From assembly GCA_019096065.1 (NCBI GenBank), contig JAGUCH010000001.1:3162001-3226000 (forward strand): a stretch of DNA of 64,000 bases. The letters are read 5' to 3'. The DNA comes from Paracyclopina nana. Lineage: Eukaryota; Arthropoda; Copepoda; Cyclopoida; Cyclopettidae. The position numbers and the translations under genes were made by a program. Under the pieces are notes generated by a model. The model was not told the DNA's origin and searched no databases. It worked only from the letters and a program-made list of their open reading frames with translations. Below are positions 50,594-64,000 of the stretch, piece by piece (within the stretch, counting starts at the first letter, position 1; each line of letters begins with the position of its first letter).

Positions 50594-53500
50594 TTATGCC
50601 TTCTCTTTCTCCTTCTTCTTGTCCTTCTTCTTCTTCTTCAAAAAGGAGGGCGTCCTAAGGCCTGACTTCTTCTTCTTCTCCTTACGGGGCGAGGCCATTT
50701 CCGTATCCGTGGCCTTTGAGGTGTCACCCTCGCCCTCGGAAAAAGTGCGATTTCCGTCTGTCTCTTCGCCGTTGAAGGTGTGATCACCTGAAAAAAAGAG
50801 GTACCCAAGCAATGAAATTTGGTGCAACTTCAACCGAGTGCGTGGCGAAAATTCGTGATAATAAGGGGGAAAATAACCGCGAACAATATTGCGAAAAAAA
50901 GGGAGCACAACCGGAAAGGAACAGCGAAGCGCAATATCTACAAGAAAAGAAAACCAACACCTTTTCGCAGGCTTTTAGAATGCAGTTGTGTTAATCAAAC
51001 TAAAATGCGTCCACGCGGCAGCAAAAGAGCAAAAGAGTGCATCATTGGAAATGATAAAAATGTTAGTATTGTTAACAGGGATACCAGTGGTGTGTTCAGT
51101 ATCAGAAGTAGGAGAAAGAACAGGCGAAAGGGTATTGTCTCCAGCACCACCCGCCGTTGTCGGCGGACTCGTCACATCATCACCTTCAAATGTCGAATTG
51201 GGGTCCCCAGCCGCCACAGAGGAGTCCGTTGCTGAAATTAGTGATTCATTTTTGCCTGTTATAACATCTCAGTGATCTTTGTGACCAGCATACCATCTCC
51301 TCCCCGGTTCTTTGCGTCGATAATGCGTCTGTATTCAGCCAGCTCGTCGGCCGACACATTGTCGAACGGGTTTCGACTGTAGGCCGACTTGTAGACTGTT
51401 GCGTGATGTTGGTAGTCCCTCTGAATGATGCCTTTAGAGGCTGCGCCCACTTTAAAGTCCACGGTGTCGTGAGCGAAATTTCGCCCACCACCGCTGACGT
51501 TGCCATCTTGCATCTGTCGGGCGTCGTCCCAGGTCGCCCCATCCAGGACCTTTGACTCAGGTCCCGCGGTGATTCCACCGGCTCTTCGACCCTCTTTCAT
51601 CTGACGAAAAAAATCAACCTTTTACCTCACACCCGCAGCCAACAGCGAAAGATCGACGGGGATGAAAATCTACTACTCACAGCTGCTTGGATCTTTTTAA
51701 ACTCCTTTTTGCTTGTGCCCAGCGGAACGAATTGGTTCGGACTTTCCACCTTGATGGGTGTCGAATGCGACGGAGATCCCTCTTGGACCCACTGGAAGAG
51801 AGAAGAGACAACACACTAATTAGTTGAGTTTACAGGCTTTTGCGCTTTTCAAAGAGGAGAAAGAAAAATGTTGAGGTGCTTGCCTAAATTATGCTAAGGA
51901 AATTAGTAGTGAGTTGTCTCTTCTTACATTTTTTGGCAAGAGTCTCAGAGTGGGCAACCAGAGCAGCTAAGGCAATGATTGCAAGCATGCACACACACAT
52001 TTTTTCTTTCTCTTCATCATAATAATTATATTTCGATCAATATGATACAGTTCAACACGCACAAAAGCTAATTTTTCCCAACGAGAGTAAAATGCCCACG
52101 CAAATCGTACTTTCTTTTCACAAACATGGAGGGTTGAGAGATTTTAAAAAATTATACAGAGCAGTGCTACAAGCATCGGTTGCAGATCCCATCAAAGCAA
52201 ACAAGGATAATTTCGCAAAGTTTGGCCTTAAAATTCGCATTTGTTATAATATCATGAAAGCGCACTAAGAGCACACGCTTCTCTAAGATGATTTCAAAAA
52301 TGTCAAAATTGGCAGTAATTTCACTGATTTTAGTTCCTCATGTTTTCGATCATTGTGACCTCTACCTTTGTGATCTTTTTGGGGTCTGGAGTGCCAGTTT
52401 CGAGAACCTCGACTTTTTGGTACACGTTGGGCGAGTTCATCCACTTGGTTCGACCAGCCTCCTTGTATGATTTGGAAAAGCCACCAAGCAAAGCCCTAAG
52501 GGGTCTGGAGACAAAAGCAAAATTGAATTATCAAGCAAAAGTACGCAAGCCCAAAAGTATGCACGATTCTCATTATATCAATGTGCCATTGAATACGACT
52601 ATCTTCTCCAAGAGTACAATACTCAACTGGAAGTTAGCTACTTTTTCTTACGTACTTTTTCGGGTTAGTTGAATAAATGCTTTTGAATATGAAGAACATA
52701 GTAAGCTGACAAGAAAAGGGCTTATGAACACATGTACTTACCCATCTTTATAAAGATTTTCTTCCTCAAGAAGATAGCCCAAAGAGGACACTGCAGCAGG
52801 AAGCTCGACGTCACTCTTTGGCTTGGGGGGCTCTTCTTTCACGAGAGGCTGTTTATAAATGTAACCAGTGCGATAGCCCTGTGAGAAAAAAAAGAGACGC
52901 ATCAATTAGCATATATGGGCGCTTCTCAAGTATTGAGTGGAAGCTTACAGCATTGTCCATCATCCTCATAAGAGCCTCGAACTCAAGCTCGCCCACGCTC
53001 CATTTCTTCTTCTTCTTATCTCCGGACCCGTCAGGTCCACCTTCTACTTTGCTATCGACACCACCACCTCCGCGCTGACCATGCTCGAAAACTTTCCTCC
53101 TGGTGGGCTCGTCGATGACGATAAGGTTGTCAATTCCCAGGGGAACCATTTTGAGCTGAGCGTCACAGGCCAAAACGAGATGGTAGGCATAGAAGAAGGC
53201 CTCTTCGATACTTTCACCGCAACAGATCGCTCCATGATTCCTCAAGAGCATCACCTTGTTGTGGACGCCAAGGTCTCGAGCCAAAGTTTCCCATTCGGAC
53301 TTTTCTACCACGAGTCCCTCATAGCTGTGGTAGGAAACGTCTCCAATAAGACACGATTCTTGACTTAGATATAAGAGACCACATTTCATAGAGGATACCT
53401 AAAATGGAGATTTAAATGCATTGCAAAAATGGGGGCCACACTTGAGCACTTACGGCTACAATGTTGGGTGTGTGTAGGTGGAGGATGCACTTGAGGTCTG

Positions 53501-54209
53501 GTCTTGCGGAGTGGATAGCTGCGTGCAGCATGAACCCAGCCACGTTGACACCGAAGTTGGTAGTGCCAGACTCCACAACATCGCCTTGCATGTCCACCTT
53601 GACGAGACTGGACGCCGTGATTTCGCTGTACAACATCCCAAATGGATTGATCAGAAAATGTTCTGTGTCTTGACTAATGCGAACCTGCAAAAAAAAATCT
53701 TGGCATTAAAAACACTCGCTCATAGTAGTTCAAATGGGGGGTTGAATTACGGAGATGTGGTTGTAGATGGATTGGGTCCAGCCATACATGTCAACAAGCC
53801 GGTAGGCCGCTGCCAACTTGCACCTGAGCAACTTTTCGTTCTTGGTGTAGCTCATTCCCTCCAGGCCCCGAATGTCATTGATGGGAATCACGCTGCCCAG
53901 GGAGAGCCCACCAACGGCCACGCCAGATGCCCCACCTCCAGACTTCACATTCATCATGTTTGAGAGTAGCTTGGTGATGCCCTCCGCACCGGACTCTTTA
54001 AGGCTATCGGTTACGACCCGTTCGAGCTCCTCTCGGAATAATTTTGAGCTCATGATGGCTTCCACTCGCTTTCGTCGTTCCATTTCACGCATGTCTTGCT
54101 CGATGTCGACAGGCCTCAACTTTGAGGTATCCTCATCATCGCTGTCAGCTGCTCCGTTCCCATTTGCCGCGATCGGAGGCTGCTGCTCCTCAGTGGCGGC
54201 CATTATCAT
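50594..54209 (-). CDS. hts: Adducin (Hts-like), with MARCKS-type tail
   Basis: Caps actin filaments and recruits spectrin to the membrane skeleton. Nine exons: 53751-54209, 53454-53684, 52949-53398, 52742-52878, 52366-52504, 51681-51791, 51294-51600, 51085-51231 and 50594-50787. All phases fit and total 724 aa, the usual adducin length. The head is a class II aldolase-like domain ([48 protein letters not shown]). The neck and tail follow with [30 protein letters not shown]. The last exon ends in a lysine-rich MARCKS-related domain ([11 protein letters not shown]), the calmodulin- and PKC-regulated site that binds actin-spectrin. Retention of the 62-nt intron 51232-51293 would add a short tail and stop before the MARCKS domain. 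The first coding exon is preceded by a TTTTCAG acceptor at 54225. Confidence 0.96.
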
Positions 54210-57200
54210 AGAGGTTCAGGCGGCCTGAAAATATCGACAGTCTTAAAGCAACCGAGTTGAGTGTCACGCCTAGCAGTTGACCAATGGCTAATCCTCTTAT
54301 TCACGCAGACGCTCGTAAAAAAGTAAAATGTGTACAAGGAAGGATTGAGAAAAACCTTCAGAAAAATGTTCACAAAAAGCAAGACGTTGTGAAGCCCAAG
54401 CACTCAGAAGATTACCCAATTAAATATATTTCCCTTATCGAGTACGACGAAACAACAACACTAGAAAATCTAGTCAGTTGTTGGCAAGCAGCTTCTAAAT
54501 TAGTGCTCATAAAAACAAGTTTTCGTCTGACTATGAGGCTCACCAGCAAGTTGCTTGGAGAGAGCTGATATATCTTGGGCACTAAAAAATCGTGAGGAAA
54601 AGTTTTCAACAAAGTACTCTTAAAATGTCACACCGGCTTACAAGTGCAACTTTGAAAGCGGTGTACTTTAAGCGAAAGTATGGGAGAAAAACAGCTACAA
54701 ATAGAATGCAACGTCAACTTCTAAAAAGGATTAGGTCAAAGCACCACCAACTGCCACACCCTTTGAAATGAGTCTGATCATTCTCCAACCGAGACTCGAC
54801 TGTTCAGCTGCACAAAAATAGGTCAAGGGAGGCATGGAGCACACGCAAGATTTTTTAAAGCCTCACGACATAATAATTATTTCTCAGCTGCTTTCCATAT
54901 TTCACACCTCGCCTTTTCTCCCCCAGATTTAGAAGTCTTAGAAGTGCCTTTTTTGTTTCAGGTAATCAGCATAAACGTATATTTGAAACCACATTTTATG
55001 TCAACATCTTACCAAAGTCATGAAGCGTGTCTGACTTTAAAATTCCCTACAAAGAGTTAGCTTCACAATTGTCCGCAGTCTACTAGCATGTTCCAAGATG
55101 ACATCATCTCTCGCTAATTCCTGACGTTGCCACTCGAGTGCGAAAGACGAGTTGAGCTGTCAGTTAACAAAATGTGTCCCATGAAAAAATTACGGTAGAA
55201 ATCAACCGTTTTAATCCCGTTAATAATGAAAAAAGAAATATATAGCATTTTTTAGCAGCAATAAACGGTTTATACGATTATGTCTTTCTCTGTGTCCCGC
55301 AGAGGCTCTACATTCACGCGAAGTTTATTGCATCCGTGACCCCAATTGCTTTCCGCTTTTCCGTAAAAAAATTAGTTTTTAAAAAGGTTTACCACTCCTT
55401 TGAGGGAAGAAGGTGCGATGACCTTCAAAAAGGCAGCTGATTCAAGCAGCGGCTGCATGCAGCCTTCGAAAAAGGCCAAGATATCCTAGTTTTGGAGTAT
55501 AGATCAAGTAAAGCCCCAGCCCCACCCAAAGAAAGAAAGAAAGCAGCAGCAGCAGCAGCAGTAGTAGAAGCAGCTTTCTACCAAAACCAGCGAAGGGAGC
55601 AGCAGACCTTTCCAAGCTGACGCCAGACTGGCGCCAATTATACAGAGTGTACCACAAATATTCAATCAAAATACCTAGTTGGCAGGTACTTTTCATTATA
55701 TCCATAGCTAACAGATGGCTAGCGACAATGCCAAAAATGTAGAATACCATGCACAGCTCTGTGATAAGCTACCCCCATGATTCCCGATACTGTTCTGTGC
55801 GTCGAAATCGGATTGACTCAGCAGTATGCACGACGGCTATACGGGGCTTGATAAATTTTTTAGGTCACAATTGTACACCAGCAGCAATGCATTCCATACT
55901 TGAGTAAGGAAAAATGTATGACTGCCTGCTAGAAGCCCGAATTGCGATTCTATTGATTTCACCAAATCTAAATCCATTAAAGATAATGCAACATAGCAGG
56001 GAGCTTTCGGAAATGGAGCTAGTAGGAGGAATCGAGCCTTCACTCTCGGTACTTGGCATCGATCTAAGAATAATGAAGTGACTCGGCGTAACTATCACGT
56101 AAACAACTCTTACTTTATATATTTAAGCTGATTTTTAACGAAAGAGAAGAAGAACGCAAAATGGCTCGCAAATGAACACTCTAAAATACGGAGCAGGAGC
56201 AAGCAACAACACACCTAGAAGACAAGGAGAAAATCATTTTCCGTGGGAAAATAACAGTTCTTAATCAGCGAGCTCAGTGCCAACGGGAAACTGCATCAAA
56301 CAACGATTTTTGACACTTAGCCAGAACTTGAGGTCAAGTAAAAGGCAAAGGAAAGGATCAGTTTAATGCAACAAATTCTTGTATGCTTTAGCATAAAAAT
56401 CGAAACCTGAGCAGCTCCTCTTCCCCTCTCGTCGTGGTATTAAAGTCACTGACACTTTTTGCCTTTCCTACTTGCTTTTTTATTTCGTACCGTAATTGCG
56501 CACCCTATATGCAGGAGAATTACTAGTGTTCCCAGAAAGGACTGATTGACTTGAATGTTATTGCTCAGATGTAAGTGGTGAAAACGAAAGTGAGGGGCGT
56601 GTTGTTTTGTTGCAGCTTATGATGATGAACATTTAGTCATAGGGGCCAAACACGCCTCAATACAAGTCTTTGCATGACATCCGCACATTTTTCATGTGAG
56701 CCTAACATATCTGGCACTGCTACTTGTATTTCCCTATCTAAGGGGTCCCGTCCAGAAATGCGCGATGAGCACCTCGCATGTTTGTTGATTTGTATCGGTG
56801 AATGTTCCTCCTATCATTGCTAACACTGCACTACTACCTGAACACGTGGTATGCTGTCGTGAACAGTTTAGTCAGTTCTGCAGGTGTGCCAAGAAGAAAG
56901 AGTTGCAGTCCTCATAATAAAGTAATGAAATTCATTTACTAAGTAGTACAACATGGGTCCACACTCAATTGAGCTACAGCTCAAAATACTGCGCTGGAAG
57001 TCGAGACACTTAGACAGAGTGGAAACAAGTTTCCCTTTAGATAATGTTGGCCCCCGTTTCATACTAGTGTGTTCATTCAAAGCCAGTCAGCTATCATCCT
57101 AAGGGAATGTAGAGATGTGCAGGAGGAATCTAGAATAAAGAGCTCTCGGTCTCTTCTTTCTGTTATTGTTAAGTAAGCAGAGAGAAAGAGGGAGATGTAA

Positions 57201-58423
57201 ACATAAACGCATGCTGCAGCTAGTCTGGAGCAAACAGCGAAAACAAAAGTCATAAAACCGATCCAACATCTGTACTAATAGAGCAATCATGTGTCACACT
57301 CAACCGCTCGCTCGCTGCTGATGTGATACTCTAGCAACAGGTTAGAAATGCTGAAATATTGCTGCTCAAACAAGAGAAAGAGAGAGGAAGCAAACGGGTT
57401 GATGACACACCATGCATGGGAGCTTGCCATTGTGAGCAATTGCCACGGAAATCCGCAAAAGCTTCGCCACATTCGCTGAGCGTAGTAGCGAGTCTCTTTG
57501 CACTGAACAATTGCTGTTCAAACTGACACATCCATAATGCTGCGGTCCGATGTGGGAAGGGAGGAAAAATATGCTCAAGATTCTGTTTCAACTCTCCTTC
57601 CAGCAGTCTAATTAGGGAGAAGTGAGCGGTACGAAGTAAGCAAAAATAAATAACCTGCTACTCCAGCCGAAAATCACTACACTAAGCAGCAGCAGCGGCG
57701 AGGTGAGAAATTTTTTATTGTGAGCTCACAAAGCAGCTCAACTTCCTCTCAAGCGAAGGGCGCAAAAAAACCCCGATGAAATTCCTAGATGATCCAAGTG
57801 CAAAGGAGGTACGATTTCCCCTGAAAGTATTTGGAAGTTGCTCGTAAAACCATCCCTCCGATAGAAACTCAGGTTGGAAGCCCCCTACCTACCTCCATCA
57901 TCATGACTGGAACACCACTAGACGCGAAGTCAAGCTTGGATGGCTTGAGACACACAATAGCAGCGCCACAGCATGGTTGAAACACGATGAGTCACCAAAT
58001 GAGGCTGCAGGGTTTCTGCATGTGTGTGATATCATCAAAAAAACGCATCACGCATTGCGATGGAAATTAAAGCACCACATTAAATCCTGATATTGTTTTT
58101 CGCTAGCGCTAGGGTCCATTACTACTCGTTTGAGCCGGACGGAAAGGAGAACAGTACTTTTGCTACGAAAGATAACTAATTTCGCCTACATTGCCTATCA
58201 ACATGAGAGAAGTGACCTACTCATTCATGCATGAGGTGGCGCGTTGCAGATCTATCCCTTTTTCTGCCGAAATGCACGAGAATGAATTTTTTAATCTATC
58301 ATTCCACTAAAATGCCAAACAGCTGCCCCTGCACACAAACCGAATTGAAAACTGGCTTTGCATTGCACTGAGTAGATTGTGCAGAGAACAAAATGCCCCA
58401 TCAATCCTAGAGTAAACACTTAC
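54210..58423 (-). other. Probable adducin 5' UTR intron / gene-poor stretch
   Basis: A splice acceptor just upstream of the adducin ATG (exon edge at 54224) and a consensus GTAAGT donor on the minus strand at 58418-58423 could frame one long intron. Within it lies a CAG/CAA-type trinucleotide run at about 55543-55570. No gene with family resemblance was found on either strand. Confidence 0.4.
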
Positions 58424-58700
58424 GAGGATGAAGAATGATTATTGTTGGAGGCAAACTCTCTCGCGAGGCTGCTGGTCAGTCGATCCAAGCAGAGCAAGTC
58501 TTGCAATGTTGTCCCATAATAACTGAACTGGGACAGATGGCCCGAGAAGTTGGCTTGCTGAACTCGAACTCAAGAGAGGAAACGACGACGACGAAGACTT
58601 GGAAAACGAACACGGCGCTTTCCTCCTCGTCGACGTCGTCGTCGTCGTCACCGCAGTCCACGACGAGCAGCCGCGCCCAGCTCCATCCTCAAAATACCCA
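58424..58700 (-). promoter_or_regulatory. Candidate noncoding first exon/promoter of adducin
   Basis: GC-richer block containing GAC/GTC trinucleotide runs (about 58583-58660), ending in ATCCTC|GTAAGT on the minus strand, a perfect donor. Its upstream (right) limit is not defined. It would splice to the adducin coding exon at 54224. The plus-strand frame through it is low-complexity serine and is not called as coding. Confidence 0.4.
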
Positions 58701-59700
58701 CCAAATCACACTCTCTTACACACCTAGCAGCACTTGATGCCCAACGTTCGCTTCAGAAACAGCCATGAAATGCTTATTATGTCAATAATCACGCCTAGGT
58801 TGGCCGTGGGCGATTCACGTGTGCTATATGGTCATTTTTGTACGAACAGGGGAAGTAGTGTGTATGTAGTATGTGCATGCCACCAACAAAGATGGCGGCC
58901 ATGCACCGAGCCTCGTTTGGCACGAAAGGCTCGCAATGGGGACATGACATGTATCACAGGGAGGCGTACGATATGGGAAAAGAGCTCAAAAACGCAACGT
59001 TACAATCGCTAATCATATGTAGACGCTTAATTCTGCTATAAACTTTGTTTAAAGCCGGTGACATGGCTGACGGGGCTGGGCAATGGCCGAAGCGGCCTGG
59101 AAACCGCACCCACCGAGGCATCGACTAAAAATCGCCTTCTAATGTAAAATCTAACAAACGGCCTTCTACTCCATGCGTAGCAGTCCATCAGACTTAAATT
59201 CAAATCCAACTGAAGAACAAAAGGTCAGGTCTTACCTTGAAATCCGCAAAAACAGGGTTTTCCCAACCTCACTCTGCTTGACGAGGAGCGTCTGCTATGC
59301 TCACTCTCCGACAATGAGAATTGGGGAAGAAACGAAAATAACTCCAAGAATACTGACTGACTTCAAAAATTGATAAAATTCACAATCTTTCGCGTTTTCT
59401 TTGAAACATCAGTTCAATTAACGAAAAAAAAAATTTCAGAATTTATTTTCGTCAAGCGAAAGTTGTTTTTATTAGGCAGGGTTATTTTTGCGAGGTTCTC
59501 AATTCAGCCAATATGTGGCGTTTTCTGGGCTTTTTCTGCGCTAAACTTTCTTAAGACGAAGTAACGACCAAAAGCTCCACAGATGGAAAAGAAGATGTAA
59601 ACGTCATTTTCAGATTTCTAATCGCATAAGATGTCACTTTGCCCAGACTTTGTTCAACTCTTTCCTCGTGAATTATGATTTCCGTGTAAGCGAGCAAAAA
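58701..59700. other. Intergenic, CCDC186 promoter side
   Basis: About 1 kb between the candidate adducin first exon and the CCDC186 start. These genes would be divergent, so it should contain both promoters. No core motif was fixed and no gene was recognised. Confidence 0.4.
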
Positions 59701-62473
<2,773 letters not shown>

Positions 62474-62530
62474 GGTCGACCACAATGAGGAGTCATGAAA
62501 ATGAAGCAACTATAGACTGTGATATGATAT

Positions 62531-62549
62531 TTTAATGACTAGAATTAAA
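62531..62549. terminator. Overlapping ATTAAA-type poly(A) signals of CCDC186 and BLTP1
   Basis: ATTAAA on the plus strand at 62544-62549 follows the CCDC186 stop by about 70 nt. ATTAAA on the minus strand at 62531-62536 follows the BLTP1 stop by about 25 nt. The convergent transcripts must overlap. Confidence 0.4.
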
Positions 62550-62561
62550 AAAAAACTTTGT

Positions 62562-64000
62562 TCAAGTCGGACGCTTCCTCCGCAATTCATCAGGATTTTC
62601 TTGTCCATGCTTTCGCTCTTCTTTCACCACTTGAATGGTTTTCAGTACTATCACGGAAAGAATTTTGTCTAGGGGATCCATGCATCCGCGTTGGCACCAC
62701 TTGGGAATTGTGGTTCGCGCATGGTTGAAGCCAAGTCTCTGCAAGATGTAGTCAATTCCATAAGGCTCTATTTGACTGCCAGCCCAGCTGATGAGCCTCA
62801 CTGTTGGCTCCAAATGCCAAGTGTTGCACTCAAACTGTCTCCAGTCATTTTGCAAGGGATCAACAGGCTTTTGTAAGAGCAGTTTGTCACTTTTACTTCC
62901 GTTTTCACCAACATCAGACTCCAATTTTTCGTTTTCAGAATTTTTAGAGCTTTTGTTTGAAAATTCCATTTTTTCCTTCAGCGGAGGATTCCCACTCAAT
63001 TGTTGCTGGACATTGAGCACTCTCTCTTTTTCTTTCAAGTAAGACGAAATGAGGTCGTGGAGGAAAAAGAAAGCCTCGGCATCAGTGGTCACATAAATGT
63101 GATTGTCGAAATCTAAGCGAGAATCGAATTACTACTTGAGCATGTATCGGAAAAATGATAAAATACCTGTGACAAAGGTGCAATCTACCACTGGCTTAGG
63201 ATCGTCTACTGTAGGCACTTTTTCACCTTGGACATGCTTGGTTTTCAAGTCCATCCTGAGGCACGGCAGCGCGAAAATCTCTTCTGTACGTTGTTGACTC
63301 TTGGCAATTTCCTTTTCCTTCTCGGTGGAAGCGGACAAAGTTGGAAATCTGTACACCTCATCCAACTCAGAAGACTTGAATGCATATGAAAACCAATCAG
63401 CCAATGTCTTGATTGGGGGCAGGTAGGAAATATTTCTCGAAATCTTCTTCACAGTTGCCATGTAGCTATGATGGTGCGTTCTCGTTGGCTGATCCGATTG
63501 GCCAAGCGAAAAGGATAGAGTTTGAATGACTGTAGTGTTGCGCAGCTTCTTAGAAGGATCGTCCGGACTGTCCTCGAGAATTTCCTGAGCATCCGAGACG
63601 AACGATATTGACGGATCTTTGAGGCTGAAAAGGGCCCATGACTTCGATTTGAAGTTGATGCCGTGAAAGCAAGCCAGTGAAATGTGACTTCCTCTGAGCT
63701 CGAGAAGACCACCTAGGACGGAGCCGATGTCAGGCAGCTTGAATGGCAAGGTGTAAATCTTCATGCCAGATATCTTCCCTAGTGCCTTTTGCCAATGGCG
63801 ATGATGACTCACGCTGTCCCCACCGACCTGATTATTGGCGTTAAACTCCTGCTTTTTCACATCCTGGTTGTTCCAGGGCTCAAGGCTCGAAAAAAGCTTT
63901 TTGCTACTCTTGAACTGCTGCGAAAAAAACTCCTCCAGCTTGGTGATGATTTTCAACAAGTCTGCGGTGGTGGACTTGCTAATCAGCATCTGAAGTTGAT
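62562..64000 (-). CDS. BLTP1: BLTP1 (KIAA1109/Tweek/FSA), C-terminal part
   Basis: Carboxyl end of the giant bridge-like lipid transfer protein, which moves phospholipids at membrane contacts and supports synaptic vesicle recycling. Two exons are visible: 63167 to beyond 64000 and 62562-63112, split by a 54-nt intron in phase 1. Together they make about 460 residues. The conserved FSA C-terminal block is clear: NTWHLEPTVRLISWAGSQIEPYGIDYILQRLGF, then HARTTIPKWCQRGCMDPLDKILSV. Upstream, PIKTLADWFSYAF and YVTTDAEAFFFLHDLISSYL also fit the family. The remaining several thousand codons lie to the right of the window. It is convergent with CCDC186, with 88 bp between stops. Confidence 0.95.

Noticed and set aside
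58435-58737. Plus-strand 100-codon frame starting MIIVGGKL
   Set aside because: Mostly serine/threonine runs produced by trinucleotide repeats; a strong minus-strand donor suggests a noncoding 5' exon instead.

Overview
The window is animal genomic DNA. Every multi-exon gene can be assembled across GT-AG introns with intact phase, the genes are AT-rich and loosely spaced, and most are recognisable metazoan families: COE/EBF, KChIP, TMEM26, Dlg-type MAGUK, TMEM129, adducin, CCDC186 and BLTP1. A divergent ionotropic glutamate receptor of invertebrate (IR-like) type points to a protostome, most likely an arthropod. I cannot name the species. Introns run from about 50 nt to several kb.

Layout. 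1-7447 (-): the 5' coding part of a COE/EBF transcription factor; the gene continues off the left edge. 7448-12148: intergenic, with a 381-bp near-perfect foldback element at 9111-9491. 12149-13529 (+): an FAD-dependent DAO-family oxidoreductase, convergent with 14402-16066 (-), a membrane-anchored class 3 aldehyde dehydrogenase. 17962-27553 (-): a Kv-channel-interacting protein with two alternative 5' ends, whose large intron holds inverted repeats and a degenerate tRNA-like sequence. 27554-34698: about 7 kb with no gene that I can support. 34699-37639 (-): TMEM26. 38566-40018 (+): a flavohemoglobin (globin + FAD + NAD(P)H domains) with three introns and two apparent single-base deletions. 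40068-40403 (-): a small MLF-like protein. 40869-43140 (+): a short Dlg/PSD-95-type MAGUK with one PDZ domain. 43674-44880 (-): a five-finger C2H2 protein. 45617-46057 (+): an unknown coiled-coil protein, followed within 82 bp by TMEM129 at 46139-47341 (+). 47451-49611 (-): ionotropic receptor. 50594-54209 (-): adducin with a MARCKS-type tail, probably with a 5' UTR exon near 58.4 kb. 54210-59700: gene-poor. 59701-62473 (+): CCDC186. 62562->64000 (-): the C-terminal end of BLTP1/KIAA1109, running off the right edge.

How they relate. Most neighbours are unrelated housekeeping, neuronal or cytoskeletal genes. Several are packed tail to tail with 49-110 bp between stop codons: flavohemoglobin/MLF-like, TMEM129/IR and CCDC186/BLTP1. 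The most unusual content is the intron-bearing flavohemoglobin, a family typical of bacteria and fungi and a candidate for ancient horizontal acquisition, together with its two frame breaks. After that come the foldback element and the one-PDZ MAGUK. I did not find a clearly new multi-gene system. Gene models were built by hand from splice signals, phase and recalled family sequence, so exon edges are predictions.
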